DNA of 20,000 nt from Cryptomeria japonica (GCF_030272615.1 NW_026729195.1:25001-45000), one strand, 5' to 3'; numbered from the stretch's first letter, positions 1 to 9,116 are shown. Notes: generated from the letters alone by a model not told the origin. Program-made: numbers and translations.

Positions 1-241
1 GGCGGGGCTCCGAAGAGCGGAAGTGGAAGTGGGGTTTCGGGCATTACCCTCGAGCCACCTTTCCGTCCGAGAGTTTAGTGAGGCTTTTTACCGTTGCAGC
101 TCCCCATGTCCGAACTGGGGATTTCTGGGTAGGGGCTTCGGGTGCGCATTACTTTTTTGCCCAAGCGTCCAGTGGGGTTTCTGGTGCGCTCCGAAGTGGG
201 GTTATTGGAGCGGCCCCTCTTTTTTTGTCCGAGCGTTTGGT
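1..241. other. Left-edge rDNA spacer, GC-rich with T-tracts
   Basis: No gene is seen here. This is the right end of an earlier spacer block. Its last part (186-247) has a T7 tract followed by GAGCGTTTGGTGGGGTT and matches two later copies at 4769-4830 and 5238-5300. No 26S rRNA 3' end is recognisable, so 26S must lie further left if this is the IGS. The sequence leaves the 6.0-kb-spaced direct repeat at base 242. Confidence 0.6.
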
Positions 242-247
242 GGGGTT
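186..247. repeat. T7-tract module, copy 1
   Basis: A module of about 62 bp opening with GCGCTCCGAAG, containing a run of seven T, and closing with GAGCGTTTGGTGGGGTT. It recurs at 4769-4830 and 5238-5300 with a few substitutions. The two later copies continue into a shared stretch beginning CTCGCATTGGCTCTTCCCAG, which copy 1 lacks because the long direct repeat starts there. No function is assigned. Confidence 0.7.
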
Positions 248-1625
248 GCGCGCCCTGGTGGGCACCATGGTGCGCACCAAGGAGCGCTCCGAAGTGTGCT
301 CCAAGGTGCGGCGTGCACGAAGTCGGAGCCCGGTTTGCCCCGGGTGCGCACCTCGCGTGCACCTTCGCCGCGGTGGGCACCATGGCGTGCACGAAGTCGG
401 AGCCCGGTTTGCCCCGGGTGCGCACCTCGCGTGCACCTTCGCCGGGGTGGGCACCTCGGCTGGGTTGCGCGCCCTGGTGCGCACCAAGGAGCGCTCCGAA
501 GTGTGCTCCAAGGTGCGGCGTGCACGAAGTCGGAGCCCGGTTTGCCCCGGGTGCGCACCTCGCGTGCACCTTGGCGCGGTGGGCACCATGGCGTGCACGA
601 AGTCGGAGCCCGGTTTGCCCCGGGTGCGCACCCCGCGTGCACCTTCGCCGGGGTGGGCACCTCGGCTGGGTTGCGCGCCCTGGTGCGCACCAAGGAGCGC
701 TCCGAAGTGTGCTCCAAGGTGCGGCGTGCACGAAGTCGGAGCCCGGTTTGCCCCGGGTGCGCACCTCGCGTGCACCTTCGCCGCGGTGGGCACCTTGGCT
801 GGGTTGGGCACCATTGAGCGCTCCGAAGTGTGCTCCAAGGTGCGCACCATGGCCCTCCAAGGTGCGCAGCATGGCGTGCACGAAGTCGGAGCCCGGTTTG
901 CCTCGGGTGCGCACCTCGCGTGCACCTTCGCCAGGGTGGGCACCTCGGTGCGCACACCTTCTCAATGTTTTCTTGCCTTTTCTGGAAATTGGTGAAGGCA
1001 GCGCATCAAAGGTGCGCACCTCGGTGTGCTCCGAGGTGCGAACCCGAGAGCGCTCCGAGGTGCCCACGAAGTCGAAAGTCGGGTTAATTGCATTGTTTTC
1101 CCCGGGTGCGCTCCGAGGTGCGCAACATCGGTGCGCACCAAGGAGGGCTCCGAAGTGTGCTCCAAGGTGCGCACGATTCGGAGCTCGGTTTGCCCGGGGT
1201 GCGCACACCTTGGCTGGGTTGCGCACCCTTTGTGCGCTCCAAGGTGCGCACGAAGTCGGAGCTCGGTTTGCCCCGGGTGCGCACCTTCGCCAGGGTGCGC
1301 ACCTTGATGCGCACGCCTTGGCTGGGCTGCGCACCTTGGTGGGCGCCATGGTGCGCACCTTTCGTGCGCTCCAAGGTGCGCACGAAGTCGGAGCTCGGTT
1401 TGCCCCGGGTGCGCACCTTGGTGGGCGCCATGGTGCACTCCGAGGTGCCCAAGATTGGTGCGCACCAAGGAGCGCTCCGAAGTGCGCTCCAAGGTGCGCA
1501 GGTGCGCGCGAAGTCGAAAGTTGGGTTAATTGTCCGGTTTGCCTCGGGTGCGCACCTTGCGTGCACCTTCGCCAGGGTGGGCGCCTTGGTGCGCACACCT
1601 TGGCTGGGCTGCGCACCCGGGCGCG
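242..1625. repeat. GTGCGCAC-rich subrepeat array, copy 1
   Basis: The stretch is built from short GC-rich pieces around the palindrome GGTGCGCACC. A unit of about 206 bp is marked by CACCAAGGAGCGCTCC at 275, 482 and 688. Within each unit GTGCACGAAGTCGGAGCCCG and TTTGCCCCGGGTGCGCACC occur once or twice. From about 960 the order becomes irregular, with a partial T-rich module at 956-1017. Because the pieces lack stop codons, long open frames appear on both strands in several frames. No gene is called. Confidence 0.9.
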
Positions 1626-1755
1626 CACACCTTGGCACCCGCGTTTCCTTCATTTTAAATTTTTTTTTTTTACAATCTCTCAAGTGGGAAATTCTATAAT
1701 CTCAACTTTTTTTGCCTTTTCAGGAAACTTTTGAATGGAGCGCATCATTGGTGCG
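1626..1755. repeat. Degenerate T-rich module (direct-repeat copy 1)
   Basis: A diverged relative of the five T-rich modules at 3611-5568. It keeps GGCACCCGCGTT, a long T run (near 1663-1672), a second T run, GCCTTTTC(A/T)GGAAA and the closing GCGCATCA. The inverted arms seen in the other modules are not preserved. It sits downstream of the GC-rich subrepeats and before the 5S-flanking spacer. Its twin is at 7661-7790. Confidence 0.7.
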
Positions 1756-2184
1756 CTCCGAAGTGTGCTCCAAGGTGCGCACCTCTGGTGTGCTCCAAAG
1801 CTCTCTCTAGCTGCGTGCACCTGCCCCGGCCGCGCACCCGGCCCCGCCCAGCTTCGCTCACCTGTCCCGGGCGTCTGGTGCGGAACCTTAGAGTAAGAAA
1901 CATCACCGTGCACCTTGGCCAACGTGCGCGACTCGACCGAGCGCGCACTGGCCGAGGTGCACACCGATTTCACCTGGGTGCGCGCGCAGCACCTCGGGCG
2001 CACCGGGGTGCGCGCACAACGCCCGGGTTGCACCGTGGCCTGTGTGCTCGGGGCGCCTCGGGTGCGCGCTCGGTGTCGCCCCCGCGCGCGCGGTAGTGCG
2101 GGCAGCGCACCCCGGCCCGGCCCGGCCCCGACGAGAACGCAAACGGGCAAAAGGTTTATTCAAATAGCATTGCGACGCCCGGCG
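1756..2184. other. GC-rich spacer 3' of 5S gene (copy 1)
   Basis: No gene is seen. The sequence is GC-rich, with scattered GTGCGCGC pieces and runs such as CCCGGCCCGGCCCGGCCCCG, and a short AT-rich stretch near 2145-2170. Relative to the minus-strand 5S gene this is the 3' flank. It is repeated at 7791-8219 with very few changes. Confidence 0.75.
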
Positions 2185-2197
2185 AAAAACTAAAAAA
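2185..2197 (-). terminator. Pol III terminator of 5S copy 1 (double T-tract)
   Basis: Read on the minus strand, the 5S 3' end (2198) is followed at once by six T (2192-2197), then AG, then five T (2185-2189). Runs of four or more T on the non-template strand are the usual Pol III stop. This gene has a primary and a backup signal. The first is broken in the second 5S copy. Confidence 0.85.
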
Positions 2198-2315
2198 GGG
2201 TGCAACACCGGGACTTCCCGGGAGGTCACCCATCCCAGTACTACTCCGGCCCAAGCGCGCTTAACTGCGGAGTTCTGATGGGATCCGGTGCACTAACGCT
2301 GGTATGATCGCACCC
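2198..2315 (-). rRNA. 5S ribosomal RNA gene, copy 1 (inverted in 35S IGS)
   Basis: The minus strand carries a full plant 5S rRNA of 118 nt before any terminal U residues. It begins GGGTGCGATCATACC, includes CCGGATCCCATCAGAACTCC and GATGGGTGACCTCCCGGGA, and ends GTGTTGCACCC. The 5' GGGTGC pairs with the 3' GCACCC to close helix I. The RNA is a component of the large ribosomal subunit and is made by RNA polymerase III. Internal control elements are intact by inspection: box A around nt 50-64, the intermediate element around 67-72 and box C around 80-97. The base before the start is C, as in characterised plant 5S genes, but a clear TATATA at about -28 is absent (only a CTAAGTA-like stretch). 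The gene points against the Pol I promoters further right, so 5S and 35S are divergently coded. Nt 80 is G here and A in copy 2. The core assignment is very secure. Confidence 0.97.
2219..2266 (-). promoter_or_regulatory. 5S internal control region (box A, IE, box C), copy 1
   Basis: Known plant 5S genes are transcribed from an internal promoter bound by TFIIIA. By position, box A is 2252-2266, the intermediate element 2244-2249 and box C 2219-2236. All three are present with plant-like sequence (AGTTAAGCGCGCTTGGGC, then GGATGGGTGACC). The only change from copy 2 is the first base of box C (2236). Confidence 0.85.
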
Positions 2316-2710
2316 GTTATGAGCTTGTCGCAGTGTGTACTTAGCAAACCGCGACCCACGTGCGAATCCACCCCGGCCACCCACCCCCGTCGAGGTGCAC
2401 ACCCTCCCTCGCGAAGTGCGCCCCGTTCGCCAAGTGTGAGCCCTGCCCGGGTGCGCGCACCTTGCTAGGGCGTCGGGTGTGCACCCGGCCCGGCCTACGT
2501 GCGTGCACCTGGACGGGGCGTCGTGTGCGTGCAGTGTCCCGTCTGCAACGCGGTGCCCACACACCACCTCGGGCGCAACGACCTGCGCTCACATGTGGGC
2601 CGAGTGCACCTTGGTGCATGTTCGGGGCGCCTCGGGTGCACGCTCGATCTTGCCCCGGTGCACCAAGGCGCTCGGTTTGCCCCGGGTGCGCACTTGGTGC
2701 AAGGTGGGCA
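2316..2710. other. GC-rich spacer 5' of 5S gene (copy 1)
   Basis: This is the upstream flank of the minus-strand 5S gene. Immediately upstream, read on the minus strand, is GCTCATAAC with C at -1. No standard TATA element is present, only CTAAGTA at roughly -29 to -23. The rest is GC-rich with scattered GTGCACC and GTGCGCAC pieces and no gene. It is duplicated at 8351-8745. Confidence 0.7.
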
Positions 2711-3081
2711 CCCAAAATAGGGATCAAGCACCAAAACACAAGTTTCGGGATGCAAAATGGGACCCAAGGACCACAAATGCGTTCCAAGACCCATGATGGG
2801 TCCACGAGAACAAAAATGTGTTCCGAGACTTAATAAACAAATATTGGGTTTTAGGAGAAGAAACATGCTCTGATGCCCAAAACGAGAATCGACCCCGAAA
2901 AGGCCACAGGCCAAAAGTGGGATGCGAGACAAAAAAAAATGGGACCCGAGGACCAAAATTGGGTTCCCAGGTCGAAGACAGGGCAACCGGACAAGAAACG
3001 ACCTCTAAGGCTCGAAATGAGTCCCGACGACTAAAACTTGACAAGAAGCACCCATCAGGCACCCAACTCGACACCCATGGG
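2711..3081. repeat. A-rich degenerate repeats (copy 1)
   Basis: Base composition shifts sharply from GC-rich to A-rich on the plus strand. Short phrases such as GGGACCCAAGGACCA (about 2759) and GGGACCCGAGGACCA (2941), and GTTCCAAGACCC versus GTTCCGAGAC, recur imperfectly. This suggests an old, decayed tandem repeat. It contains AATAAACAAATA near 2831, but no gene. It is repeated at 8746-9116. Confidence 0.55.
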
Positions 3082-3570
3082 ATGCCGACCCACCCGGGCT
3101 TCCACCTAGCACACCTTGGCACCCACCCACCCTCGCACCCAACCTCGCACCCAACTTAGCACCTTTGAACCCACATTGGCACTCACCCTGACCCTGGCAC
3201 CTTGGAACCCACATTGGCACTCACCTTGACCCTGGCACCCACCTTTGCACTCACCTTGGGACCCACCCTGGCTCCCACCTCGGCACCCACCCAGACACCC
3301 ACCTTGGTTCCTTGGCACCCACCTTGGATCCTTGGCACCCACCCCGACACCCACCTTGGCACGCAACTTGGCTACTTGCCACCCACCTTGGCTCCTTGAC
3401 GCCCACCCCGACAACCACCCCGTGACCTACCCTGGCTAGGGTTGGTGCACACCCACCCTGGTGCCCACCTTGGCACCCACCCCATGACCCACCTTGGCAC
3501 GCACCTTAGTACCCACCCCGTTACCCACCCTAGGACCCACCCCGTGACCCACCTTGGCCAGGGTGGGTGC
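3082..3570. repeat. CACCC minisatellite, short copy
   Basis: A C-rich tandem array of phrases such as GGCACCCACCTTGGCACCCA, each about 10-20 bp and imperfect. The minus strand is full of GGGTGGGTG runs. It ends at the direct-repeat boundary (3570), where the sequence switches to GTGCGC subrepeats and T-rich modules. The corresponding array at 9117-10815 extends about 1.2 kb further. Confidence 0.9.
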
Positions 3571-3610
3571 CTTGGTGCGCACAACTTGCCTGGGCTGCAC
3601 ACCAGGGCGG

Positions 3611-3735
3611 GCTCAAGATGGCACCCGCGTTCCGTTTTTTTCACTATCTTTCAAAACGGAAATTTTAAAATCTCGTTTTTTTTTTTTTTTTTGCCTTTTC
3701 TGGAAATTAGTGAAGGCAGCGCATCAAAGGTGCGC
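3611..3735. repeat. T-rich hairpin module 1
   Basis: It starts GCTCAAGATGGCACCCGCG and then has the inverted arms TTCCGTTTT / AAAACGGAA (nine perfect pairs, 14-base loop). Next come ATTTTAAAAT, a T run of about 16, GCCTTTTCTGGAAATTAGTG and CATCAAAGGTGCGC. The hairpin followed by a long T run resembles a transcription terminator in outline, but no such role is known for it. Confidence 0.8.
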
Positions 3736-4132
3736 AATGCTGGTGCGAACCCGGGAGCGCTCCGATGTGTGCTCCAAGGTGCGGCGTGCACGAAGTCCGA
3801 GCCCGGCTTGCCCCGGGTGCGCACCTCGCGTGCACCTTCGCCGGGGTGAGCACCTTGGCTGGGTTGCGCGCCCTGGTGCGCACCAAGGAGCGCTCTGAAG
3901 TGTGCTCCAAGGTGCGGCGTGCACGAAGTCGGAGCTCGGTTTGCCCCGGGTGTGCACCTCGGGTGCGCACCTCGCGTGCACCTTCGCTGCGGTGGGCACC
4001 TTGGCTGGGTTGCGCGCCTTGGTGGGCACCATGCAGTGCACGAAGTCGGAGCCCGGTTTGCCCCGGGCGCGCACCTCCGCCAGGGTGGGCACCTTGGTGC
4101 GCACAACTTGCCTGGGCTGCGCACCAGGAAGG

Positions 4133-4249
4133 GCTCAAGATGGCACCCGCGTTCCGTTTTTTTCACTATCTTTCAGAACGGAAATTTTAAAATATCGTTT
4201 TTTTTTGCCTTTTCTGGAAATTAGTGAAGGCAGCGCATCAAAGGTGCGC
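4133..4249. repeat. T-rich hairpin module 2
   Basis: Same layout as module 1. One base of the right arm has changed (AGAACGGAA), so eight of nine arm pairs remain. The T run after ATATCG is shorter, at eight. Confidence 0.8.
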
Positions 4250-4487
4250 AACGCTGGTGCGAACCTGGGAGCGCTCCGATGTGTGCTCCAAGGTGCGGCG
4301 TGCACGAAGTCGGAGCCCGGTTTGCCCCGGGTGCGCCCTGGTGGGCACCATGGTGCGCACCAAGGAGCGCTCCGAAGTGTGCTCCAAGGTGCGGCCTGCA
4401 CGAAGTCGGAGCCCGGTTTGCCCCGGGTGTGCACCGCGGGTGGGCACCTTGGTGCGCATGCCTTGCCTGGGCTGCGCACCAGGGCGG

Positions 4488-4604
4488 GCTCAAGATGGCA
4501 CCCGCGTTCCGTTTTTTTCACTATCTTTCAAAACGGAAATTTTAAAATCTCATTTTTTTTTGCCTTTTCTGGAAATTAGTGAAGGCAGCGCATCAAAGGT
4601 GCGC
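4488..4604. repeat. T-rich hairpin module 3
   Basis: Same layout as module 1 with both hairpin arms perfect (TTCCGTTTT / AAAACGGAA). The T run after AATCTCA has nine T. Confidence 0.8.
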
Positions 4605-4768
4605 ACCTCGCTGCCCACCACGGTGCGCAACGCCGGTGGGCACCCGGGAGTGCTTCGAAGTGTGCTCCAAGGTGCTGCGTGCACGTTGTCGGAGCCCGGT
4701 TTGCCCCGGGTGCGCACCTCGCGTGCACCTTCGTCGGGGTGGGCACCTTGGCTGGGTTTGCCCCGGCT

Positions 4769-4830
4769 GCGCTCCGAAGCGGGGTTATTGGAGCGCCGCC
4801 TCTTTTTTTGTCGGAGCGTTTGGTGGGGTT
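4769..4830. repeat. T7-tract module, copy 2
   Basis: Starts GCGCTCCGAAGCGGGGTTAT, has seven T, and ends TTTGGTGGGGTT. It continues into CTCGCATTGGCTCTTCCCAG, shared with copy 3. Confidence 0.7.
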
Positions 4831-4956
4831 TCTCGCATTGGCTCTTCCCAGGCCCGGTTGCCACCCTGGCGCGCACGAAGTCGGAAGTAGGGTTAATTGC
4901 CCGGGTGCGCACCTTTGCCAGGGTGGGCACCTTACCTGGGCTGTGCACCCGGGCGG

Positions 4957-5074
4957 GCTCAAGATGGCACCCGCGTTCCGTTTTTTTCACTATCTTTCAA
5001 AACGGAAATTTTAAAATCTCCTCTTTTTTTTGCCTTTTCTGGAAATTAGTGAAGGCAGCGCATCAAAGGTGCGC
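4957..5074. repeat. T-rich hairpin module 4
   Basis: Same layout as module 1 with perfect nine-base arms. The second T run is preceded by CTC (AATCTCCTC) before eight T. Confidence 0.8.
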
Positions 5075-5237
5075 ACCTCGCTGCCCACCTTGGTGTGCTC
5101 TGAGGTGCGCACCCGGGAGCGCTACGAAGTGTGCTCCAAGGTGCGGCGTGCACGTTGTCGGAGCCCGGTTTGCCCCGGGTGCGCACCTCGCCTGCACCTT
5201 GGCCGGGGTGGGCACCCTGGCTGGGTTTGCCCAGGGT

Positions 5238-5300
5238 GCGCTCCGAAGCGGGGTTACTGGAGCGCCCCCTCTTTTTTTGTCAGAGCGTTTGGTGGGGTTT
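5238..5300. repeat. T7-tract module, copy 3
   Basis: Nearly identical to 4769-4830 with a few substitutions (GTTACTGG for GTTATTGG, CAGAGCG for CGGAGCG). Confidence 0.7.
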
Positions 5301-5451
5301 CTCGCATTGGCTCTTCCCAGGCCCGGTTGTTGGGTGCGCTCCCACCCTGGCGCGCGCGAAGTTGGAAGTTGGGTTAATTGCCCGGGCGCGCACCTTCGCC
5401 AGGGTGGGCACCTTGGTGCGCACACCTTGGCTGGGCTGCGCACCAGGGCGG

Positions 5452-5568
5452 GCTCAAGATGGCACCAGCATTCCCTTTTTCTCACTATCTTTCAAAACGG
5501 AAATTTTAAAATCTCGTTTTCTTTTGCCTTTTATGGAAATTAGTGAAGGCATCGCATCAAAGGTGCGC
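5452..5568. repeat. T-rich hairpin module 5 (diverged)
   Basis: The most diverged of the five. The left arm is TTCCCTTTT, so one pair is lost. The T run is interrupted by C (TTTTCTTTTGCC), TTATGGAAAT replaces TTCTGGAAAT, and ATCGCATCA replaces AGCGCATCA. Confidence 0.75.
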
Positions 5569-7660
5569 ACCTCGCTGCCCACCTTGGTGTGCTCCGAGGT
5601 GCCCACCACGGTGCGCTCCGAGGTGCCCACCACGGTGCGCAACGCCGGTGCGAACCCGGGAGCGCCCCGATGTGTGCTCCAAGGTGCGGCGTGCACGAAG
5701 CCGGACCCCGGTTTGCCCCGGGTGCGCACCTCGCGTGCACCTTGGTGCGCACACCTTGGCTGGGTTGCGCGGCCTGGTGGGCACCATGGTGCGCACCAAG
5801 GAGCGCTCCGAAGTGTGCTCCAAGGTGCGGCGTGCACGAAGTCCTAGCCCGGTTTGCCCCGGGTGCGCACCTTCGCCGCGGTGGGCACCATGGCGTGCAC
5901 GAAGTCGGAGCCCGGTTTGCCCCGGGTGCGCACCTCGCGTGCACCTTCGCCGGGGTGGGCACCTCGGCTGGGTTGCGCGCCCTGGTGCGCACCAAGGAGC
6001 GCTCCGAAGTGTGCTCCAAGGTGCGGCGTGCACGAAGTCGGAGCCCGGTTTGCCCCGGGTGCGCACCTTCGCCGCGGTGGGCACCCTGGTGCGCACCATG
6101 GCGTGCACGAAGTCGGAGCCCGGTTTGCCCCGGGTGCGCACCTCGCGTGCACCTTCGGCGGGGTTGCGCGCCCTGGTGCGCACCAAGGAGCGCTCCGAAG
6201 TGTGCTCCAAGGTGCGGCGTGCACGAAGTCGGAGCCCGGTTTGCCCCGGGTGCGCACCTCGCGTGCACCTTCGGCGGGGTTGCGCGCCCTGGTGGGCACC
6301 ATGGTGCGCACCAAGGAGCGCTCCGAAGTGTGCTCCAAGGTGCGGCGTGCACGAAGTCGGAGCCCGGTTTGCCCCGGGTGCGCACCTCGCGTGCACCTTC
6401 GCCGCGGTGGGCACCATGGCGTGCACGAAGTCGGAGCCCGGTTTGCCCCGGGTGCGCACCTCGCGTGCACCTTCGCCGGGGTGGGCACCTCGGCTGGGTT
6501 GCGCGCCCTGGTGCGCACCAAGGAGCGCTCCGAAGTGTGCTCCAAGGTGCGGCGTGCACGAAGTCGGAGCCCGGTTTGCCCCGGGTGCGCACCTCGCGTG
6601 CACCTTCGCCGCGGTGGGCACCATGGCGTGCACGAAGTCGGAGCCCGGTTTGCCTCGGGTGCGCACCCCGCGTGCACCTTCGCCGGGGTGGGCACCTCGG
6701 CTGGGTTGCGCGCCCTGGTGCGCACCAAGGAGCGCTCCGAAGTGTGCTCCAAGGTGCGGCGTGCACGAAGTCGGAGCCCGGTTTGCCCCGGGTGCGCACC
6801 TCGCGTGCACCTTCGCCGCGGTGGGCACCTTGGCTGGGTTGGGCACCATTGAGCGCTCCGAAGTGTGCTCCAAGGTGCGCACCATGGCCCTCCAAGGTGC
6901 GCAGCATGGCGTGCACGAAGTCGGAGCCCGGTTTGCCCCGGGTGCGCACCTCGCGTGCACCTTCGCCAGGGTGGGCACCTCGGTGCGCACACCTTCTCAA
7001 TGTTTTCTTGCCTTTTCTGGAAATTGGTGAAGGCAGCGCATCAAAGGTGCGCACCTCGGTGTGCTCCGAGGTGCGAACCCGAGAGCGCTCCGAGGTGCCC
7101 ATGAAGTCGAAAGTCGGGTTAATTGCATTGTTTTCCCCGGGTGCGCTCCGAGGTGCGCAACATCGGTGCGCACCAAGGAGGGCTCCGAAGTGTGCTCCAA
7201 GGTGCGCACGATTCGGAGCTCGGTTTGCCCGGGGTGCGCACACCTTGGCTGGGTTGCGCACCCTTTGTGCGCTCCAAGGTGCGCACGAAGTCGGAGCTCG
7301 GTTTGCCCCGGGTGCGCACCTTCGCCAGGGTGCGCACCTTGATGCGCACGCCTTGGCTGGGCTGCGCACCTTGGTGGGCGCCATGGTGCGCACCTTTCGT
7401 GCGCTCCAAGGTGCGCACGAAGTCGGAGCTCGGTTTGCCCCGGGTGCGCACCTTGGTGGGCGCCATGGTGCACTCCGAGGTGCCCAAGATTGGTGCGCAA
7501 CAAGGAGCACTCCGAAGTGCGCTCCAAGGTGCGCAGGTGCGCGCGAAGTCGAAAGTTGGGTTAATTGTCCGGTTTGCCTCGGGTGCGCACCTTGCGTGCA
7601 CCTTCGCCAGGGTGGGCGCCTTGGTGCGCACACCTTGGCTGGGCTGCGCACCCGGGCGCG
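5569..7660. repeat. GTGCGCAC-rich subrepeat array, copy 2 (longer)
   Basis: Same family as 242-1625 but with more units. The marker CACCAAGGAGCGCTCC is at 5794, 5990, 6181, 6309, 6516 and 6723 (spacings 196, 191, 128, 207 and 207). From 6276 it belongs to the long direct repeat. The left part (5569-6275) holds extra, differently spliced units. A partial T-rich module lies at 6991-7052. Long open frames on both strands follow from the lack of stop codons in the repeat. Confidence 0.9.
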
Positions 7661-7790
7661 CACACCTTGGCACCCGCGTTTCCTTCATTTTAAATTTTTT
7701 TTTTTTACAATCTCTCAAGTGGGAAATTCTATAATCTCAACTTTTTTTGCCTTTTCAGGAAACTTTTGAATGGAGCGCATCATTGGTGCG
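7661..7790. repeat. Degenerate T-rich module (direct-repeat copy 2)
   Basis: A base-for-base twin of 1626-1755: two T runs and GCCTTTTCAGGAAAC, but no preserved hairpin arms. Confidence 0.7.
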
Positions 7791-8219
7791 CTCCGAAGTG
7801 TGCTCCAAGGTGCGCACCTCTGGTGTGCTCCAAAGCTCTCTCCAGCTGCGTGCACCTGCCCCGGCCGCGCACCCGGCCCCGCCCAGCTTCGCTCACCTGT
7901 CCCGGGCGTCTGGTGCGGAACCTTAGAGTAAGAAACATCACCGTGCACCTTGGCCAACGTGCGCGACTCGACCGAGCGCGCACTGGCCGAGGTGCACACC
8001 GATTTCACCTGGGTGCGCGCGCAGCACCTCGGGCGCACCGGGGTGCGCGCACAACGCCCGGGTTGCACCGTGGCCTGTGTGCTCGGGGCGCCTCGGGTGC
8101 GCGCTCGGTGTCGCCCCCGCGCGCGCGGTAGTGCGGGCAGCGCACCCCGGCCCGGCCCGGCCCCGACGAGAATGCAAACGGGCAAAAGGTTTATTCAAAT
8201 AGCATTGCGACGCCCGGCG
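7791..8219. other. GC-rich spacer 3' of 5S gene (copy 2)
   Basis: Twin of 1756-2184, differing at 7843 and 8173 by eye. No gene is seen. Confidence 0.75.
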
Positions 8220-8232
8220 AAAAACTAAGAAA
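8220..8232 (-). terminator. Pol III terminator of 5S copy 2, first T-tract broken
   Basis: On the minus strand the base after CACCC starts TTTCTTAG, because 8229 is G on the plus strand where copy 1 has A (2194). The longest run here is three T, below the usual minimum of four. The backup run of five T (8220-8224) is intact. Transcripts would probably be 8-12 nt longer than from copy 1 before 3' trimming. Confidence 0.75.
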
Positions 8233-8350
8233 GGGTGCAACACCGGGACTTCCCGGGAGGTCACCCATCCTAGTACTACTCCGGCCCAAGCGCGCTTAAC
8301 TGCGGAGTTCTGATGGGATCCGGTGCACTAACGCTGGTATGATCGCACCC
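8233..8350 (-). rRNA. 5S ribosomal RNA gene, copy 2 (inverted in 35S IGS)
   Basis: A 118-nt plant 5S rRNA on the minus strand, identical to the gene at 2198-2315 except at nt 80 (A here, G there). The A form, giving ACTAGGATGGGTG, is common in plant 5S RNAs, so the change is unlikely to harm the RNA. Helix I ends, box A, the intermediate element and box C are preserved, and the base before the start is C. It lies 6035 bp from copy 1 within the duplicated block and is transcribed against the direction of the Pol I promoters. The main oddity is its damaged primary terminator. It looks functional by sequence, but expression cannot be read from the window. Confidence 0.97.
8254..8301 (-). promoter_or_regulatory. 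5S internal control region, copy 2
   Basis: Box A at 8287-8301, intermediate element at 8279-8284 and box C at 8254-8271 by position. All are plant-like; the single difference from copy 1 is the first base of box C (8271). Confidence 0.85.
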
Positions 8351-8745
8351 GTTATGAGCTTGTCGCAGTGTGTACTTAGCAAACCGCGACCCACGTGCGA
8401 ATCCACCCCGGCCACCCACCCCCGTCGAGGTGCACACCCTCCCTCGCGAAGTGCGCCCCGTTCGCCAAGTGTGAGCCCTGCCCGGGTGCGCGCACCTTGC
8501 TAGGGCGTCGGGTGTGCACCCGGCCCGGCCTACGTGCGTGCACCTGGACGGGGCGTCGTGTGCGTGCAGTGTCCCGTCTGCAACGCGGTGCCCACACACC
8601 ACCTCGGGCGCAACGACCTGCGCTCACATGTGGGCCGAGTGCACCTTGGTGCATGTTCGGGGCGCCTCGGGTGCACGCTCGATCTTGCCCCGGTGCACCA
8701 AGGCGCTCGGTTTGCCCCGGGTGCGCACTTGGTGCAAGGTGGGCA
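8351..8745. other. GC-rich spacer 5' of 5S gene (copy 2)
   Basis: Twin of 2316-2710. It has C at -1 and CTAAGTA in place of a TATA element upstream of the 5S start. No gene is seen. Confidence 0.7.
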
Positions 8746-9116
8746 CCCAAAATAGGGATCAAGCACCAAAACACAAGTTTCGGGATGCAAAATGGGACCC
8801 AAGGACCACAAATGCGTTCCAAGACCCATGATGGGTCCACGAGAACAAAAATGTGTTCCGAGACTTAATAAACAAATATTGGGTTTTAGGAGAAGAAACA
8901 TGCTCTGATGCCCAAAACGAGAATCGACCCCGAAAAGGCCACAGGCCAAAAGTGGGATGCGAGACAAAAAAAAATGGGACCCGAGGACCAAAATTGGGTT
9001 CCCAGGTCGAAGACAGGGCAACCGGACAAGAAACGACCTCTAAGGCTCGAAATGAGTCCCGACGACTAAAACTTGACAAGAAGCACCCATCAGGCACCCA
9101 ACTCGACACCCATGGG
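8746..9116. repeat. A-rich degenerate repeats (copy 2)
   Basis: Twin of 2711-3081: A-rich plus strand with decayed repeated phrases (GGGACCC-AGGACCA). No gene is seen. Confidence 0.55.

Larger units (their letters stand above)
242..3570. repeat. Long direct repeat, copy 1 (5S-bearing IGS block)
   Basis: This 3.33-kb block recurs at 6276-9605, almost identical base for base. The offset is 6034 bp at the left end and 6035 bp after a one-base indel between 482 and 688. It holds GC-rich subrepeats, a degenerate T-rich module, a 5S rRNA gene on the minus strand, an A-rich stretch and a short CACCC minisatellite. I found only about a dozen differences by eye, for example at 903/6938, 1808/7843, 2138/8173, 2194/8229, 2236/8271 and 3519/9554. 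The right end falls in a short motif, GGCCAGGGTGGGTGC, that also occurs in variant form elsewhere in the spacer. Such identity suggests recent duplication or homogenisation. Confidence 0.95.
3571..5568. repeat. Array of five T-rich-module units
   Basis: Five units begin at 3611, 4133, 4488, 4957 and 5452 (spacings 522, 355, 469 and 495 bp). Each has a conserved T-rich module of about 117-125 bp followed by GTGCGCACC subrepeats of variable length. Units four and five also end with the T7-tract module (4769-4830 and 5238-5300 precede the T-rich modules at 4957 and 5452). This part lies between the two long direct repeats. No gene is seen. Confidence 0.88.

Noticed and set aside
2711-3081. LTR or other retroelement fragment (A-rich stretch with AATAAA)
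   Set aside because: No terminal repeats, primer-binding site, target duplication or protein homology could be seen; the repeated short phrases fit decayed spacer repeat better.
75-7769. Very long open frames (up to about 700 codons) on both strands in the GC-rich part
   Set aside because: Several frames on both strands are open at once, products are Arg/Ala/Pro/Gly-rich repeats of the same few phrases, and one such frame reads through two T-rich modules. The repeat simply lacks stop codons. No domain is recognisable.
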